Shown here: one piece after another, positions 25,801 to 38,316 of the stretch
Layout of the letters: the number at the start of each line of letters is the position of its first letter
Position numbering within the stretch: position 1 is the stretch's first letter
Assembly: GCA_964017045.1 (NCBI GenBank)
Contig: OZ024807.1
Location: forward strand, 18,135,813-18,199,812
DNA length: 64,000 nucleotides
Reading direction: 5' to 3'
Origin: Omphiscola glabra
Lineage: Eukaryota > Mollusca > Gastropoda > Lymnaeidae
The notes under the pieces: generated by a model
The model's database searches: none
The model's input: the letters and a program-made list of their open reading frames with translations, nothing else
Told to the model about the DNA's origin: nothing
Translations under genes and position numbers: made by a program

Positions 25801-28800
25801 ACACGACTAATCATCTCACTATGACATTGAGTATAGAATCAACCTTTACACGACTAATCATCTCACTATGACATTGAGTATAGAATCAACTTTACACGAC
25901 TAATCATCTCACTATGACATTGAGTATAGAATCAACCATTACACGACTAATCATCTCACTATGACATTGAGTATAGAATCAACTTTACACGACTAATCAT
26001 CTCACTATGACATTGAGTATAGAATCAACCTTTACACGACTAATCATCTCACTATGACATTGAGTATAGAATCAACCTTTACACGACTAATCATCTCACT
26101 ATGACATTGAGTATAGAATCAACCTTTACACGACTAATCATCTCACTATGACATTGAGTATAGAATCAACCTTTACACGACTAATCATCTCACTATGACA
26201 TTGAGTATAGAATCAACCATTACACGACTAATCATCTCACTATGACATTGAGTATAGAATCAACCTTTACACGACTAATCATCTCACTATGACATTGAGT
26301 ATAGAATCAACCTTTACACGACTAATCATCTCACTATGACATTGAGTATAGAATCAACCTTTACACGACTAATCATCTCACTATGACATTGAGTATAGAA
26401 TCAACCTTTACACGACTAATCATCTCACTATGACATTGAGTATAGAATCAACCATTACACGACTAATCATCTCACTATGACATTGAGTATAGAATCAACC
26501 ATTACACGACTAATCATCTCACTATGACATTGAGTATAGAATCAACCTTTACACGACTAATCATCTCACTATGACATTGAGTATAGAATCAACCTTTACA
26601 CGACTAATCATCTCACTATGACATTGAGTATAGAATCAACCATTACACGACTAATCATCTCACTATGACATTGAGTATAGAATCAACCTTTACACGACTA
26701 ATCATCTCACTATGACATTGAGTATAGAATCAACCATTACACGACTAATCATCTCACTATGACATTGAGTATAGAATCAACCTTTACACGACTAATCATC
26801 TCACTATGACATTGAGTATAGAATCAACCTTTACACGACTAATCATCTCACTATGACATTGAGTATAGAATCAACCTTTACACGACTAATCATCTCACTA
26901 TGACATTGAGTATAGAATCAACCATTACACGACTAATCATCTCACTATGACATTGAGTATAGAATCAACCATTACACGACTAATCATCTCACTATGACAT
27001 TGAGTATAGAATCAACCATTACACGACTAATCATCTCACTATGACATTGAGTATAGAATCAACCATTACACGACTAATCATCTCACTATGACATTGAGTA
27101 TAGAATCAACCATTACACGACTAATCATCTCACTATGACATTGAGTATAGAATCAACCTTTACACGACTAATCATCTCACTATGACATTGAGTATAGAAT
27201 CAACCTTTACACGACTAATCATCTCACTATGACATTGAGTATAGAATCAACCTTTACACGACTAATCATCTCACTATGACATTGAGTATAGAATCAACCT
27301 TTACACGACTAATCATCTCACTATGACATTGAGTATAGAATCACCTTTACACGACTAATCATCTCACTATGACATTGAGTATAGAATCAACCTTTACACG
27401 ACTAATCATCTCACTATGACATTGAGTATAGAATCAACCTTTACACGACTAATCATCTCACTATGACATTGAGTATAGAATCAACCTTTACACGACTAAT
27501 CATCTCACTATGACATTGAGTATAGAATCAACCTTTACACGACTAATCATCTCACTATGACATTGAGTATAGAATCAACCTTTACACGACTAATCATCTC
27601 ACTATGACATTGAGTATAGAATCAACCTTTACACGACTAATCATCTCACTATGACATTGAGTATAGAATCAACCTTTACACGACTAATCATCTCACTATG
27701 ACATTGAGTATAGAATCAACCTTTACACGACTAATCATCTCACTATGACATTGAGTATAGAATCAACCTTTACACGACTAATCATCTCACTATGACATTG
27801 AGTATAGAATCAACCATTACACGACTAATCATCTCACTATGACATTGAGTATAGAATCAACCTTTACACGACTAATCATCTCACTATGACATTGAGTATA
27901 GAATCAACCTTTACACGACTAATCATCTCACTATGACATTGAGTATAGAATCAACCTTTACACGACTAATCATCTCACTATGACATTGAGTATAGAATCA
28001 ACCTTTACACGACTAATCATCTCACTATGACATTGAGTATAGAATCAACCTTTACACGACTAATCATCTCACTATGACATTGAGTATAGAATCAACCTTT
28101 ACACGACTAATCATCTCACTATGACATTGAGTATAGAATCAACCTTTACAAGACTAATCATCTCACTATGACATTGAGTATAGAATCAACCTTTACACGA
28201 CTAATCATCTCACTATGACATTGAGTATAGAATCAACCTTTACACGACTAATCATCTCACTATGACATTGAGTATAGAATCAACCTTTACACGACTAATC
28301 ATCTCACTATGACATTGAGTATAGAATCAACCTTTACACGACTAATCATCTCACTATGACATTGAGTATAGAATCAACCTTTACACGACTAATCATCTCA
28401 CTATGACATTGAGTATAGAATCAACCTTTACACGACTAATCATCTCACTATGACATTGAGTATAGAATCAACCTTTACACGACTAATCATCTCACTATGA
28501 CATTGAGTATAGAATCAACCTTTACACGACTAATCATCTCACTATGACATTGAGTATAGAATCAACCTTTACACGACTAATCATCTCACTATGACATTGA
28601 GTATAGAATCAACCTTTACACGACTAATCATCTCACTATGACATTGAGTATAGAATCAACCTTTACACGACTAATCATCTCACTATGACATTGAGTATAG
28701 AATCAACCTTTACACGACTAATCATCTCACTATGACATTGAGTATAGAATCAACCTTTACACGACTAATCATCTCACTATGACATTGAGTATAGAATCAA

Positions 28801-31488
28801 CCTTTACACGACTAATCATCTCACTATGACATTGAGTATAGAATCAACCTTTACACGACTAATCATCTCACTATGACATTGAGTATAGAATCAACCTTTA
28901 CACGACTAATCATCTCACTATGACATTGAGTATAGAATCAACCTTTACACGACTAATCATCTCACTATGACATTGAGTATAGAATCAACCTTTACACGAC
29001 TAATCATCTCACTATGACATTGAGTATAGAATCAACCTTTACACGACTAATCATCTCACTATGACATTGAGTATAGAATCAACCTTTACACGACTAATCA
29101 TCTCACTATGACATTGAGTATAGAATCAACCTTTACACGACTAATCATCTCACTATGACATTGAGTATAGAATCAACCTTTACACGACTAATCATCTCAC
29201 TATGACATTGAGTATAGAATCAACCTTTACACGACTAATCATCTCACTATGACATTGAGTATAGAATCAACCTTTACACGACTAATCATCTCACTATGAC
29301 ATTGAGTATAGAATCAACCTTTACACGACTAATCATCTCACTATGACATTGAGTATAGAATCAACCTTTACACGACTAATCATCTCACTATGACATTGAG
29401 TATAGAATCAACCTTTACACGACTAATCATCTCACTATGACATTGAGTATAGAATCAACCTTTACACGACTAATCATCTCACTATGACATTGAGTATAGA
29501 ATCAACCTTTACACGACTAATCATCTCACTATGACATTGAGTATAGAATCAACCTTTACACGACTAATCATCTCACTATGACATTGAGTATAGAATCAAC
29601 CTTTACACGACTAATCATCTCACTATGACATTGAGTATAGAATCAACCTTTACACGACTAATCATCTCACTATGACATTGAGTATAGAATCAACCTTTAC
29701 ACGACTAATCATCTCACTATGACATTGAGTATAGAATCAACCTTTACACGACTAATCATCTCACTATGACATTGAGTATAGAATCAACCTTTACACGACT
29801 AATCATCTCACTATGACATTGAGTATAGAATCAACCTTTACACGACTAATCATCTCACTATGACATTGAGTATAGAATCAACCTTTACACGACTAATCAT
29901 CTCACTATGACATTGAGTATAGAATCAACCTTTACACGACTAATCATCTCACTATGACATTGAGTATAGAATCAACCTTTACACGACTAATCATCTCACT
30001 ATGACATTGAGTATAGAATCAACCTTTACACGACTAATCATCTCACTATGACATTGAGTATAGAATCAACCTTTACACGACTAATCATCTCACTATGACA
30101 TTGAGTATAGAATCAACCTTTACACGACTAATCATCTCACTATGACATTGAGTATAGAATCAACCTTTACACGACTAATCATCTCACTATGACATTGAGT
30201 ATAGAATCAACCTTTACACGACTAATCATCTCACTATGACATTGAGTATAGAATCAACCTTTACACGACTAATCATCTCACTATGACATTGAGTATAGAA
30301 TCAACCTTTACACGACTAATCATCTCACTATGACATTGAGTATAGAATCAACCTTTACACGACTAATCATCTCACTATGACATTGAGTATAGAATCAACC
30401 TTTACACGACTAATCATCTCACTATGACATTGAGTATAGAATCAACCTTTACACGACTAATCATCTCACTATGACATTGAGTATAGAATCAACCTTTACA
30501 CGACTAATCATCTCACTATGACATTGAGTATAGAATCAACCTTTACACGACTAATCATCTCACTATGACATTGAGTATAGAATCAACCTTTACACGACTA
30601 ATCATCTCACTATGACATTGAGTATAGAATCAACCTTTACACGACTAATCATCTCACTATGACATTGAGTATAGAATCAACCTTTACACGACTAATCATC
30701 TCACTATGACATTGAGTATAGAATCAACCTTTACACGACTAATCATCTCACTATGACATTGAGTATAGAATCAACCTTTACACGACTAATCATCTCACTA
30801 TGACATTGAGTATAGAATCAACCTTTACACGACTAATCATCTCACTATGACATTGAGTATAGAATCAACCTTTACACGACTAATCATCTCACTATGACAT
30901 TGAGTATAGAATCAACCTTTACACGACTAATCATCTCACTATGACATTGAGTATAGAATCAACCTTTACACGACTAATCATCTCACTATGACATTGAGTA
31001 TAGAATCAACCTTTACACGACTAATCATCTCACTATGACATTGAGTATAGAATCAACCTTTACACGACTAATCATCTCACTATGACATTGAGTATAGAAT
31101 CAACCTTTACACGACTAATCATCTCACTATGACATTGAGTATAGAATCAACCTTTACACGACTAATCATCTCACTATGACATTGAGTATAGAATCAACCT
31201 TTACACGACTAATCATCTCACTATGACATTGAGTATAGAATCAACCTTTACACGACTAATCATCTCACTATGACATTGAGTATAGAATCAACCTTTACAC
31301 GACTAATCATCTCACTATGACATTGAGTATAGAATCAACCTTTACACGACTAATCATCTCACTATGACATTGAGTATAGAATCAACCTTTACACGACTAA
31401 TCATCTCACTATGACATTGAGTATAGAATCAACCTTTACACGACTAATCATCTCACTATGACATTGAGTATAGAATCAACCTTTACAC
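19823..31488 (+). repeat. 11.7-kb satellite-like array of a 47-bp monomer, about 248 copies
   Basis: The monomer starts GAGTATAGAATCAACC, continues ATTACACGACTAATCATCTC and ends ACTATGACATT, 47 bp in all. Most copies are identical except for position 17, which is A or T. The first two monomers are shorter (43 and 44 bp) and carry CACTTATC where the others have CACGACTAATC; the last partial monomer, ending at 31488, also has CACTTATC. Position 17 is nearly always A from about 19910 to 23290, mixed and often alternating to about 27820, and always T from about 27840 to 31488. Both strands have stops in all frames, because 47 is not a multiple of 3 and the monomer contains TAG, TAA and TGA. No transposon or gene interrupts it. 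Confidence 0.98.
22705..23040 (+). repeat. scrambled segment inside the 47-bp array
   Basis: About seven monomers here carry many small insertions, deletions and substitutions (for example ACTCAGAATTGGTATAG, CATGGAGTAAATC, ATCCACTATACATTG). The monomers on both sides are almost perfect. Confidence 0.85.
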
Positions 31489-32210
31489 TTATCTAATTAC
31501 ACTTTTACTAATTGTTTTTTTTAAAATGGTATCTAGAAAAAAATATATTAATATAAGTTTAACATCTGAAAATGAAGATTTAGCTGCAGTGGCATAGGAA
31601 GGGGGGGGATGCGTCTGATCCACCCCCAGCGGCACTCTATTCTATATTATAATGAAGGGGAGCATTTTCTGCATATTGAATCGAAAATAAATGTATTTTA
31701 AGGATCAAAATACGTGACGCTAATTTTATTTCCGCGTGAGTTTTCATTCTTAGTCTTCAGAATTTGATCTGTGAAAAAAATGGCTAAATTCTTCATCTAC
31801 AATGAAAGTTTCATTTAACTTCATTTAGAGAAAATATATTTATATATATATTTAACGAAACACGATAGTCGGAAGTTATGACCTAGGAGAAAAAGACATT
31901 TTATAAAGATTAACTTTAGAGGAATGAATTTTAAATGTATCTATGGCAGTAGTGTTTAAGAGTGGTCAAAATTCAATAAATCGATTTACTCTCTAATTAA
32001 TTTGATTGATTTTAATTTTTACGTTGCCACTTGGGATTCTGTTGCCTAAGAAACATGGATTTGAAAAGTATCATAATAGTATCATGTGTTTGTCCTCTAA
32101 TTTTTGCTAGCTGTCATGCATAGATGAATTAAGATCTTAGGGACCCTAGGCACAGCCAGACTAGGGGCCCATAGCTATCTATGCATTGTCCAAAGATAGT
32201 GATCGTTTAT
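31489..32210. other. AT-rich spacer with one transposon-like patch
   Basis: At 31588-31640 the wording GTGGCATAGGAAGGGGGGGG followed by CCACCCCC resembles G-run transposon ends common in this window. No gene seen. Confidence 0.35.
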
Positions 32211-32390
32211 CATAGAGCGCCCGAGCTGGGGCTCCTTGAGTCCCTTGGTTTAAAGGACTGAACATGTAGTACGCCCAGGCTGGGGCCCCATTGAGTCTCG
32301 TAGTTTCAAGGACTGAACAGTCATGTAGTACGCCTGGGCTGGGGCCCCTTGAGTCCCTTGGTTTAAAGGACTGAACATGTAGTACAATGA
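32211..32390 (+). repeat. about 65-bp tandem repeat, three copies
   Basis: Copies share GCTGGGGCCCCTTGAGTCCC and AAGGACTGAACATGTAGTAC. A single diverged relative with similar flanks on both sides lies at about 35790-36010, so the tripled unit sits inside a longer dispersed repeat (about 32130-32600). Confidence 0.75.
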
Positions 32391-32834
32391 TAATAATAAA
32401 AAAAGACGAAATAAATTGGGCGACAAAAGACCTCTTCAAAGTTTGCAATGATTTTTTGTTTCAAATCATCCATAATAGAAAGACGAAAAGAACAAGGTCT
32501 GCACGGGTTTGGTTAGTAGAAAGAAAACTTAGTAATGTTGCTGGATTTCGGAAGTAACCCTTTCACATCAGAAATTAACTGGCTCATGTATCTCAATGCG
32601 CTGCCATAACGTCTTTGGCGCTTTCGCCCTTATCCCTAGAGTTAAAAAAGTAAAATAACTACACATTTTCATTTGGTTTTATACTTAATACATAGTAGAG
32701 CCTATTTTGTTTGTTTTAAAATAACTTTTATCATAGGTTGTGATCAGCAATCAATGTTTTTATTTGTTGTGATATGAATTATACATAAAAAAATGAACTT
32801 TTAATGACGTCACAGCTTTTTCTATGCCTTACGG

Positions 32835-33032
32835 CAGCGGTTCTCAACTTGTGGGTCGCGATCCTTTTGGGGATCGCGCAACCCTTTCTCAGGGGTCGCC
32901 TAAGACCATCTGAAAACACATATGCTCTACAGTTATGAAGTAGCAACGAAAATAATTTTGTGGCTTGGGGGTCGCCACCACATGAGGAACTGTATGAAAG
33001 GGTCGCAACGTTAGGAAGGTTGGGAGCCACTG
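32835..33032. mobile_element. SPIN-like hAT miniature transposon, copy 1 (198 bp)
   Basis: It starts CAGCGGTTCTCAACTTGTGG and ends GGAAGGTTGGGAGCCACTG. Both ends, and inner phrases such as GGGGTCGCCTAAGACCATC and TACAGTTATGAAGTAGCAAC, match what I know of the SPIN/URR1 hAT family of rodents and other animals. Flanked by 8-bp target copies CCTTACGG (32827-32834) and CCTTAAGG (33033-33040). No transposase. Confidence 0.8.
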
Positions 33033-33047
33033 CCTTAAGGCTTAGAC

Positions 33048-33252
33048 CAGCGGTTCTCAACCTGTGGGTCGCAACCCCATTTGGGGGTCGAATGAATTTT
33101 TTCCAGGGGTCGCCTAAGACCATCGAAAAATACATATGTTCTACAGTTATGAAGTAGCAACGAAAATAATTTTGCGGTTGTGGGTCACCACAACAAGAGG
33201 TACTGTATTAAAGAGTCGCGGTATTAGGAAGGTTGAGAACCACTTTTTTACG
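33048..33252. mobile_element. SPIN-like hAT miniature transposon, copy 2
   Basis: It starts CAGCGGTTCTCAACCTGTGG and contains GGGGTCGCCTAAGACCATCG and ATTAGGAAGGTTGAGAACCA; the last bases are slightly degraded. Possible target copies are GCTTAGAC (33040-33047) and GCTTAGAG (33253-33260). It lies 15 bp after copy 1, and similar flanking words (CTTACGGCTTAGA) recur, so a tandem duplication of element plus flank is an alternative to two insertions. Confidence 0.75.
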
Positions 33253-33260
33253 GCTTAGAG

Positions 33261-33876
33261 TGTCGTGAGAAGCTCTTTTTCATGTCGGCTTTGTTACATC
33301 TCCCATTTTTAATTCAAGATTAATGTGTGCAAGAAGTGTTCCATCATCGTCGTATGTTTTTCACCATCCCAGCTTAGGGCACACCAGATATTACGCACAG
33401 GCAAAACACTTGTCATGCAAACATGTAACAGTGTACGTCCGTCTGACTGTGAGTCACTAAAACTTGAGGGGGGAAATAAGAGGAGGGTGGAAGAAGGGCT
33501 AAACGAAATGTCTCCTGCGTTTACAAACTACACTGCACAAACTGCACTTTCCAAACACTACGCCAATAGGCTGACATGTTCACAGGACCGTATATCCGAT
33601 CAGATCTATAGTTAATTATACGTAAACTCCATTCCGCGTGTCGATCTGGCTTCTATGTCCAGAGGCGTCTTTTTATTTTTTTAGGGGGATTTGGGGGGGG
33701 GGGGCGAAAACAAAACTTGGTCGGCTTGTTAAGTTATTTATTACTGGAGGCGCCACAGCACATATAATTTTTAATAAAACCTGCAAATTAGGTGGGGGGG
33801 GGGGGCGAATGTCCCAACCTGCCATGTTCTACCCAAATATCGTCCCTGCCTAGGTCCCTTGATGCACCACCATAGG
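33261..33876. other. intergenic sequence with G-run repeat debris
   Basis: No coding exon recognised. 33655-33850 has two poly-G runs and wording (AGAGGCGTC, GGCGCCAC) like the CAGNGGCGTA transposon class. Confidence 0.35.
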
Positions 33877-34277
33877 CGTACCGAGGGATTTAAAAAAAAA
33901 TATGATTGAAATTGTCTTTTAAATGACTACCCACTGGAAAGCTTTAACGGACTTGTTCGTTGTTTTCTTTGTTCAAGTATTCATATAACCCGCAATTTTT
34001 ATTTGCTGTCATTCACGCTGTCATCACACATAACCACTGTCGCTCATTAGCCGCCATTTGATGATAACCACCCCAGACGTACCGAGGGATTAAAAAAAAA
34101 ATGATTGAAATTGTCTTTTAAATGACTACCCACTGGAAAGCTTTAACGGACTTGTTCGTTGTTTTCTTTGTTCAAGTATTCATATAACCCGCAATTTTTA
34201 TTTGCTGTCATTCACGCTGTCATCACCCATAACCACTGTCGCTCATCGGCCGCCATTTGATGATAACCACCCCAGGC
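33877..34277 (+). repeat. recent tandem duplication, two copies of about 201 bp
   Basis: CGTACCGAGGGATT at 33877 and 34078 begin two nearly identical segments, each ending GATGATAACCACCCCAG. They differ by only a few bases, mostly in an A-run. No coding content. Confidence 0.9.
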
Positions 34278-35428
34278 AAAGTGTCCGGCTTGTGTTGTTT
34301 CCTTTTAATTTCTTTGGCCCTCTTAAATAATTGTTATGTCATGGTGTGTAAACGAGATGCCTGTTAAAACATGATCCCAATACATCAATGTTTCAGATGA
34401 GATCAATAAAAAAAAAAGGCGTCCTTTTCCGGGGGCCCCTAAAACTACTAACTAACTTAAGAAAATCAGCAGACCATCGAGCCAAGGCTTGAGTTTAGGT
34501 TAATAGAACATTGCATCCTACCACACACAGCCCTCGCGTTTGCCCTGCGACCCCTAGGGCCTCGGATATTTAAAACAGCCCGACGTTGGAATGTGAGGAC
34601 AAAAAACAACAACAGGGCATGCAGAGGGATTATAACTAAAAAAGTAGCAGGGGTCTTCAAAAAGTCTCTCGACGTCTCTGCCACCCTCTTACCCAACCAG
34701 CTCCTAATAGGCCTACTTTTACGGGAGCCAACGGAGCTATTATACCAAAAACGCTTGATCGTTGGCGATGCGTGACATGCTGCTACAACTTCATGGTGTA
34801 GACCAAACCATTAATAGCTTAAAGACATACGTTACTGTATCAGAGCATGTCCCATATTACTTGCCTGGCTTGTAAGTCGTTGCGAGCTTAATATTTAAGA
34901 ATCGCTATAGGGTTGCCTGATCATGTTGAGCCACTGAATTGATAGAATCAATACCGCCGCGAAGACGACCCTGTTCCTGATTGACATTGAAATCGATTTA
35001 CGGAGCTGTCTGGTATGCGTAGAGCTGATCGGTTTGAGCATAAGTAATACAGCTGAATAGTCTGATGATACTTTTCTAAGAATGAAAACTCATTATAACG
35101 GATATGTGTATGTATTTTCCATGCTATGAAAGGAATCGGATAATTTATTACGACTACGATCAAAAAGGATCAACATCGAAGACCCTGAAATTCTGGTTTG
35201 TTTACATTTATATTGTCATACTTAGAGCCTGAATGCACAGTTAAATGATTAACAAATTATGATGGTTAATGGGTTAATTGAGTTAATTAAAAAAAAAAAA
35301 AGAATCTCTCAAATTTTATTTCTAAACGGTCAAGGTCGCACCAGTTTTCCGGAAGTAATAAAAATATAATGTCTGCAGATCTATAGAAGCGAAAGAATAA
35401 GGTCACCGGAATTTTTTTGAAAGAAATT
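34278..35428. other. intergenic, no gene recognised
   Basis: Mixed-composition sequence with a few GC-rich patches (34430-34580). Short frames on both strands do not resemble known proteins and lack splice support. Confidence 0.35.
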
Positions 35429-35526
35429 TGACGACGGAAAATTGATCGACGGAAGTTTTGTCGAATGGACATTCGGTCGAGCGAAAATTTGGTCGAACGG
35501 ATATTAGGTTGAACGGAAGTATGGTC
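35429..35526 (+). repeat. 16-bp tandem repeat GTCGAACGGAWATTTG, about six copies
   Basis: Units GATCGACGGAAGTTTT, GTCGAATGGACATTCG, GTCGAGCGAAAATTTG, GTCGAACGGATATTAG and so on stand exactly 16 bp apart. Relatives occur at 55990-56065 (inverted) and 58459-58517, so this is part of a dispersed element. Confidence 0.8.
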
Positions 35527-35789
35527 CAGTTTATAAAAAAATATAATTCGGACCAACATTTATTTCGATCAAATTTATATTAAATCTACCAATAAGATCA
35601 TGGCATGGTTTCATTTGGTCTTATAGTAAATCTACCCCTAGGATTATGACATGTTCTTATTTGGTCTTGTAATATATCTACAACTGAGATTATGACTTTG
35701 AAAATTATAATGTGTTTGAAATCGATTGTTTCCCTTTTTTATAATACTTGGTCGGGTTGTTGCTGTTTGAGGGACTGGGTACAGTCAAC

Positions 35790-36010
35790 ATAGGGACACA
35801 TAGCTGTCTATTCATTGTCCATAAGAAGACAGTGCAGTACGTCTGGGCTGGATCTCCCGTGTGCTAAAAGGATGGAACACGTTGTACATTGACGCTAATA
35901 AAGAAGAATAATTTTTTTAAAAGGCGAACCAAATACTACATCAATGTTTGCATTTTTTCGTTTTCTTAAAATAGAAAGAAGCCAGAATTGTCAGAATTGA
36001 CAAACCGCTT
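35790..36010 (+). repeat. diverged dispersed copy of the 32.1-32.6 kb repeat
   Basis: GTACGTCTGGGCTGG, ACACGTTGTACA and CAATGTTTGCATTTTTTCGTT parallel, in the same order, the segment at 32150-32480. It carries only one copy of the unit that is tripled there. Confidence 0.55.
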
Positions 36011-36419
36011 CTTTAGCAAATCGGCCCTGATCCTAATATAACCCAGCGCCACAACTCACTCGACGCACCCGATCGGCAGTATATATATATATATATATAA
36101 ATGCTTTTTGTGATGTTAAGTTCCGGTACTTCGCATCGGCAACTTACAAAAAAAAAAAAATCATTTACTAATGAAGAAGTTTAAACAAATTTACGAGGTT
36201 GACTGTTTTAAACTATATCTCAATAAATATTGTAAAACAATATTACGATTGAGATACGATTAAAACTAACAGATAACAGTGTCAAGTGACACCCATATTT
36301 CCCAGCAGTGATCCGTTGCTCAATCAATTCGGTGTAGATTAATGATAAACTAAATTCAAATATACAACAAAAGGAATCCTTCTATTTTCAATTTATCAAA
36401 ATTTTTCGGGAGGTGGTGG
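36011..36419. other. intergenic with a TA microsatellite
   Basis: A TA repeat lies at about 36080-36100; otherwise AT-rich with no recognised feature. Confidence 0.4.
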
Positions 36420-36571
36420 CAGGGGCGTAACTGGATTTTTGGCGCCCTTGGCTAATTCATTTTTTAAATAATAAAAATTTAAAAATTCGAGATTTACCGG
36501 CGCCCTTTTGAACTGGCGCAGGCCGGCGCCCTTGGCAACTGCCCCAATGCCAAGCCGTTGTTACGCCTCTG
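36420..36571. mobile_element. possible short palindromic element, about 150 bp
   Basis: It begins CAGGGGCGTAAC and ends GTTACGCCTCTG, an imperfect 12-bp inverted repeat. GGCGCCCTTGGC occurs near both ends. No clear target duplication. Confidence 0.45.
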
Positions 36572-37416
36572 GGGGGTGGTGCTATTTGCAAGGTCAGCTG
36601 ATGTTAAAAAAAATATTAGGATCCGAGGCGAGTTAGCGCATGCGCCAGGGACAGCGCTATTTCTAGGTTGGTTATTTCCATGTTCAATTGCCAATGCCAT
36701 CATATGTTTTCAAAGGAAAGCGGAAGGGGGGGGGGGTAACTTTTTCTGAATATTGACAGGGTGGCCTTTTCAGCAAACATATAGAAATACAGGTTTTTTT
36801 TTGGTGATGGGGGGGGGAGGTGAGGGGAGGGCAAAAATCTTGGTAGTTTATCGTGTGGTATGCCCTAATATTGCCACGTTAGATTGATTGGCATTTGACA
36901 TTGTAAAGATTATAACGTCGCCGTTGACATGCATGAATACGTGTTGGGCTCTCACTCAGAAACTAGAAAGTATTGGGAAAACCTGCTAGAAACACTACAA
37001 GGTCGTCCTTAGAATACATATCTTGACGGCCTGAGGGGAAAACCCATAAATTTAGCCCACTTGTTTCTTGTGCACTGCCGTCGATGGGAATAGCCCAGGT
37101 CAAAGTAAATGCCTTAGCAAAAAAAAACTATCACCATGCTAATTTGTTTATAAGCCTATTCTGGATAAGAAAGGTGAAGGTCAGACCTTACCATAGATTT
37201 TTTTCGCTTCGTAAGATTTATGACATCATACTTCTTGTTTTTCACCACATGGAGAAGGACAAGTGTAAAAAAAAAAAAAAAATTCTTATTGACATCGCTA
37301 AAACGTAAGGATAAAGGAACGATTTATTGTGATAAATGTGAATCTATATCAAGTTCCTCCCACATGTTCCTTTATTTTCTTTGCCTAGTTTTGAGAAACG
37401 CACTTTGATAGTGATG
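36572..37416. other. intergenic with poly-G runs
   Basis: Two G-runs (36725-36736, 36809-36818) resemble the interiors of the CAGNGGCGTA element class. No gene seen. Confidence 0.35.
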
Positions 37417-37572
37417 CAGCGGCGGCACCTTTTTTTTTCTTAAATGGGGGGGGGTGGGGGTGGGGGATGGCATTTTCGGTCAACTCTAGATTGTTTTGTT
37501 GAAAAGTGGGGGAGGGCGCCGGTAAAAAAGTTTGGTCTGCCCCGGGGAGCACTAACCATAGCTCCGCCACTG
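37417..37572. mobile_element. hAT-type miniature element, about 156 bp
   Basis: It starts CAGCGGCGGCACC and ends AGCTCCGCCACTG. Neighbouring 8-mers TAGTGATG (37409-37416) and TAGGAATG (37573-37580) match at six of eight positions, consistent with an aged target duplication. The interior has a long G-rich run. Confidence 0.55.
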
Positions 37573-37724
37573 TAGGAATGTCATGTAGACGTATTTAAAA
37601 AAAAAAAAGCTACAGCTGATGACCTCTCAATACTGAAGAATTTTGAATGTCCCTTGTTTCCCATTTAAGCGTGCACATATCCTGTTCTATTATTTACTTA
37701 ACACGGCTTGAACGCAGCCCCCTT

Positions 37725-37885
37725 CAGTGGAGTAGCGAGAGGGGGGGGGGGCATCATGCCCCGGGCGCTACTCACAAAGGGGCGCCAAATGGTATATTTT
37801 ACATATAATATTGTATGGTTTTCGAATAGGGGGGCGCTAAAAAGGTATTGTGCCCCGGGCGCGAGTTAAGCTCTCTACGCCACTG
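37725..37885. mobile_element. 161-bp hAT-type miniature element with a perfect 8-bp target duplication
   Basis: It starts CAGTGGAGTAGCGAGAGGGG and ends CTCTCTACGCCACTG. GCCCCCTT stands directly on both sides (37717-37724 and 37886-37893). The interior repeats GCCCCGGGCGC in each half. No coding capacity. Confidence 0.85.
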
Positions 37886-38316
37886 GCCCCCTTACATATT
37901 CATCCTGAGGGACAGGCTTGTCAACCAACCCTAATTTTTTTTTTTTTTAAATCTAAAATGAATTGTCCGTAAAAGCCTGTAAAAGCTATGGGTTGTTCTT
38001 AATTTAAATGAAAATGTTCATTAAGGCTTTTGAAACAAAACAAAACTGGAATGTTTTAACGACATAAGCCGGAGAAATTCAACTGTGATAAATTATTATA
38101 AACGAGGCTTTTTTGCTTCACATGAAAGAGAGTTATTTAAGCCTAATTTATATAGTCGTAGGCCATATATTCTTTTTATGATTTAAGCTCAATAGTCTTC
38201 GACTAATTTGAATAAAATACGTGTCCATGAAAACGTACTTCTCTTTTAAAAAATTTAAGATTTTTAAGATTTTAAAAGAAAAATAATTAAGAAAATGTTG
38301 TTTTTTTTTTTTTTTG

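Noticed and set aside
19823..31488. CRISPR-like regular array
   Set aside because: There are no variable spacers; the whole 47-bp unit repeats. It is a minisatellite/satellite in a eukaryotic genome.
32779..33157. Frames of 118 and 65 codons
   Set aside because: They lie inside the two SPIN-like non-autonomous transposons, which do not encode proteins.
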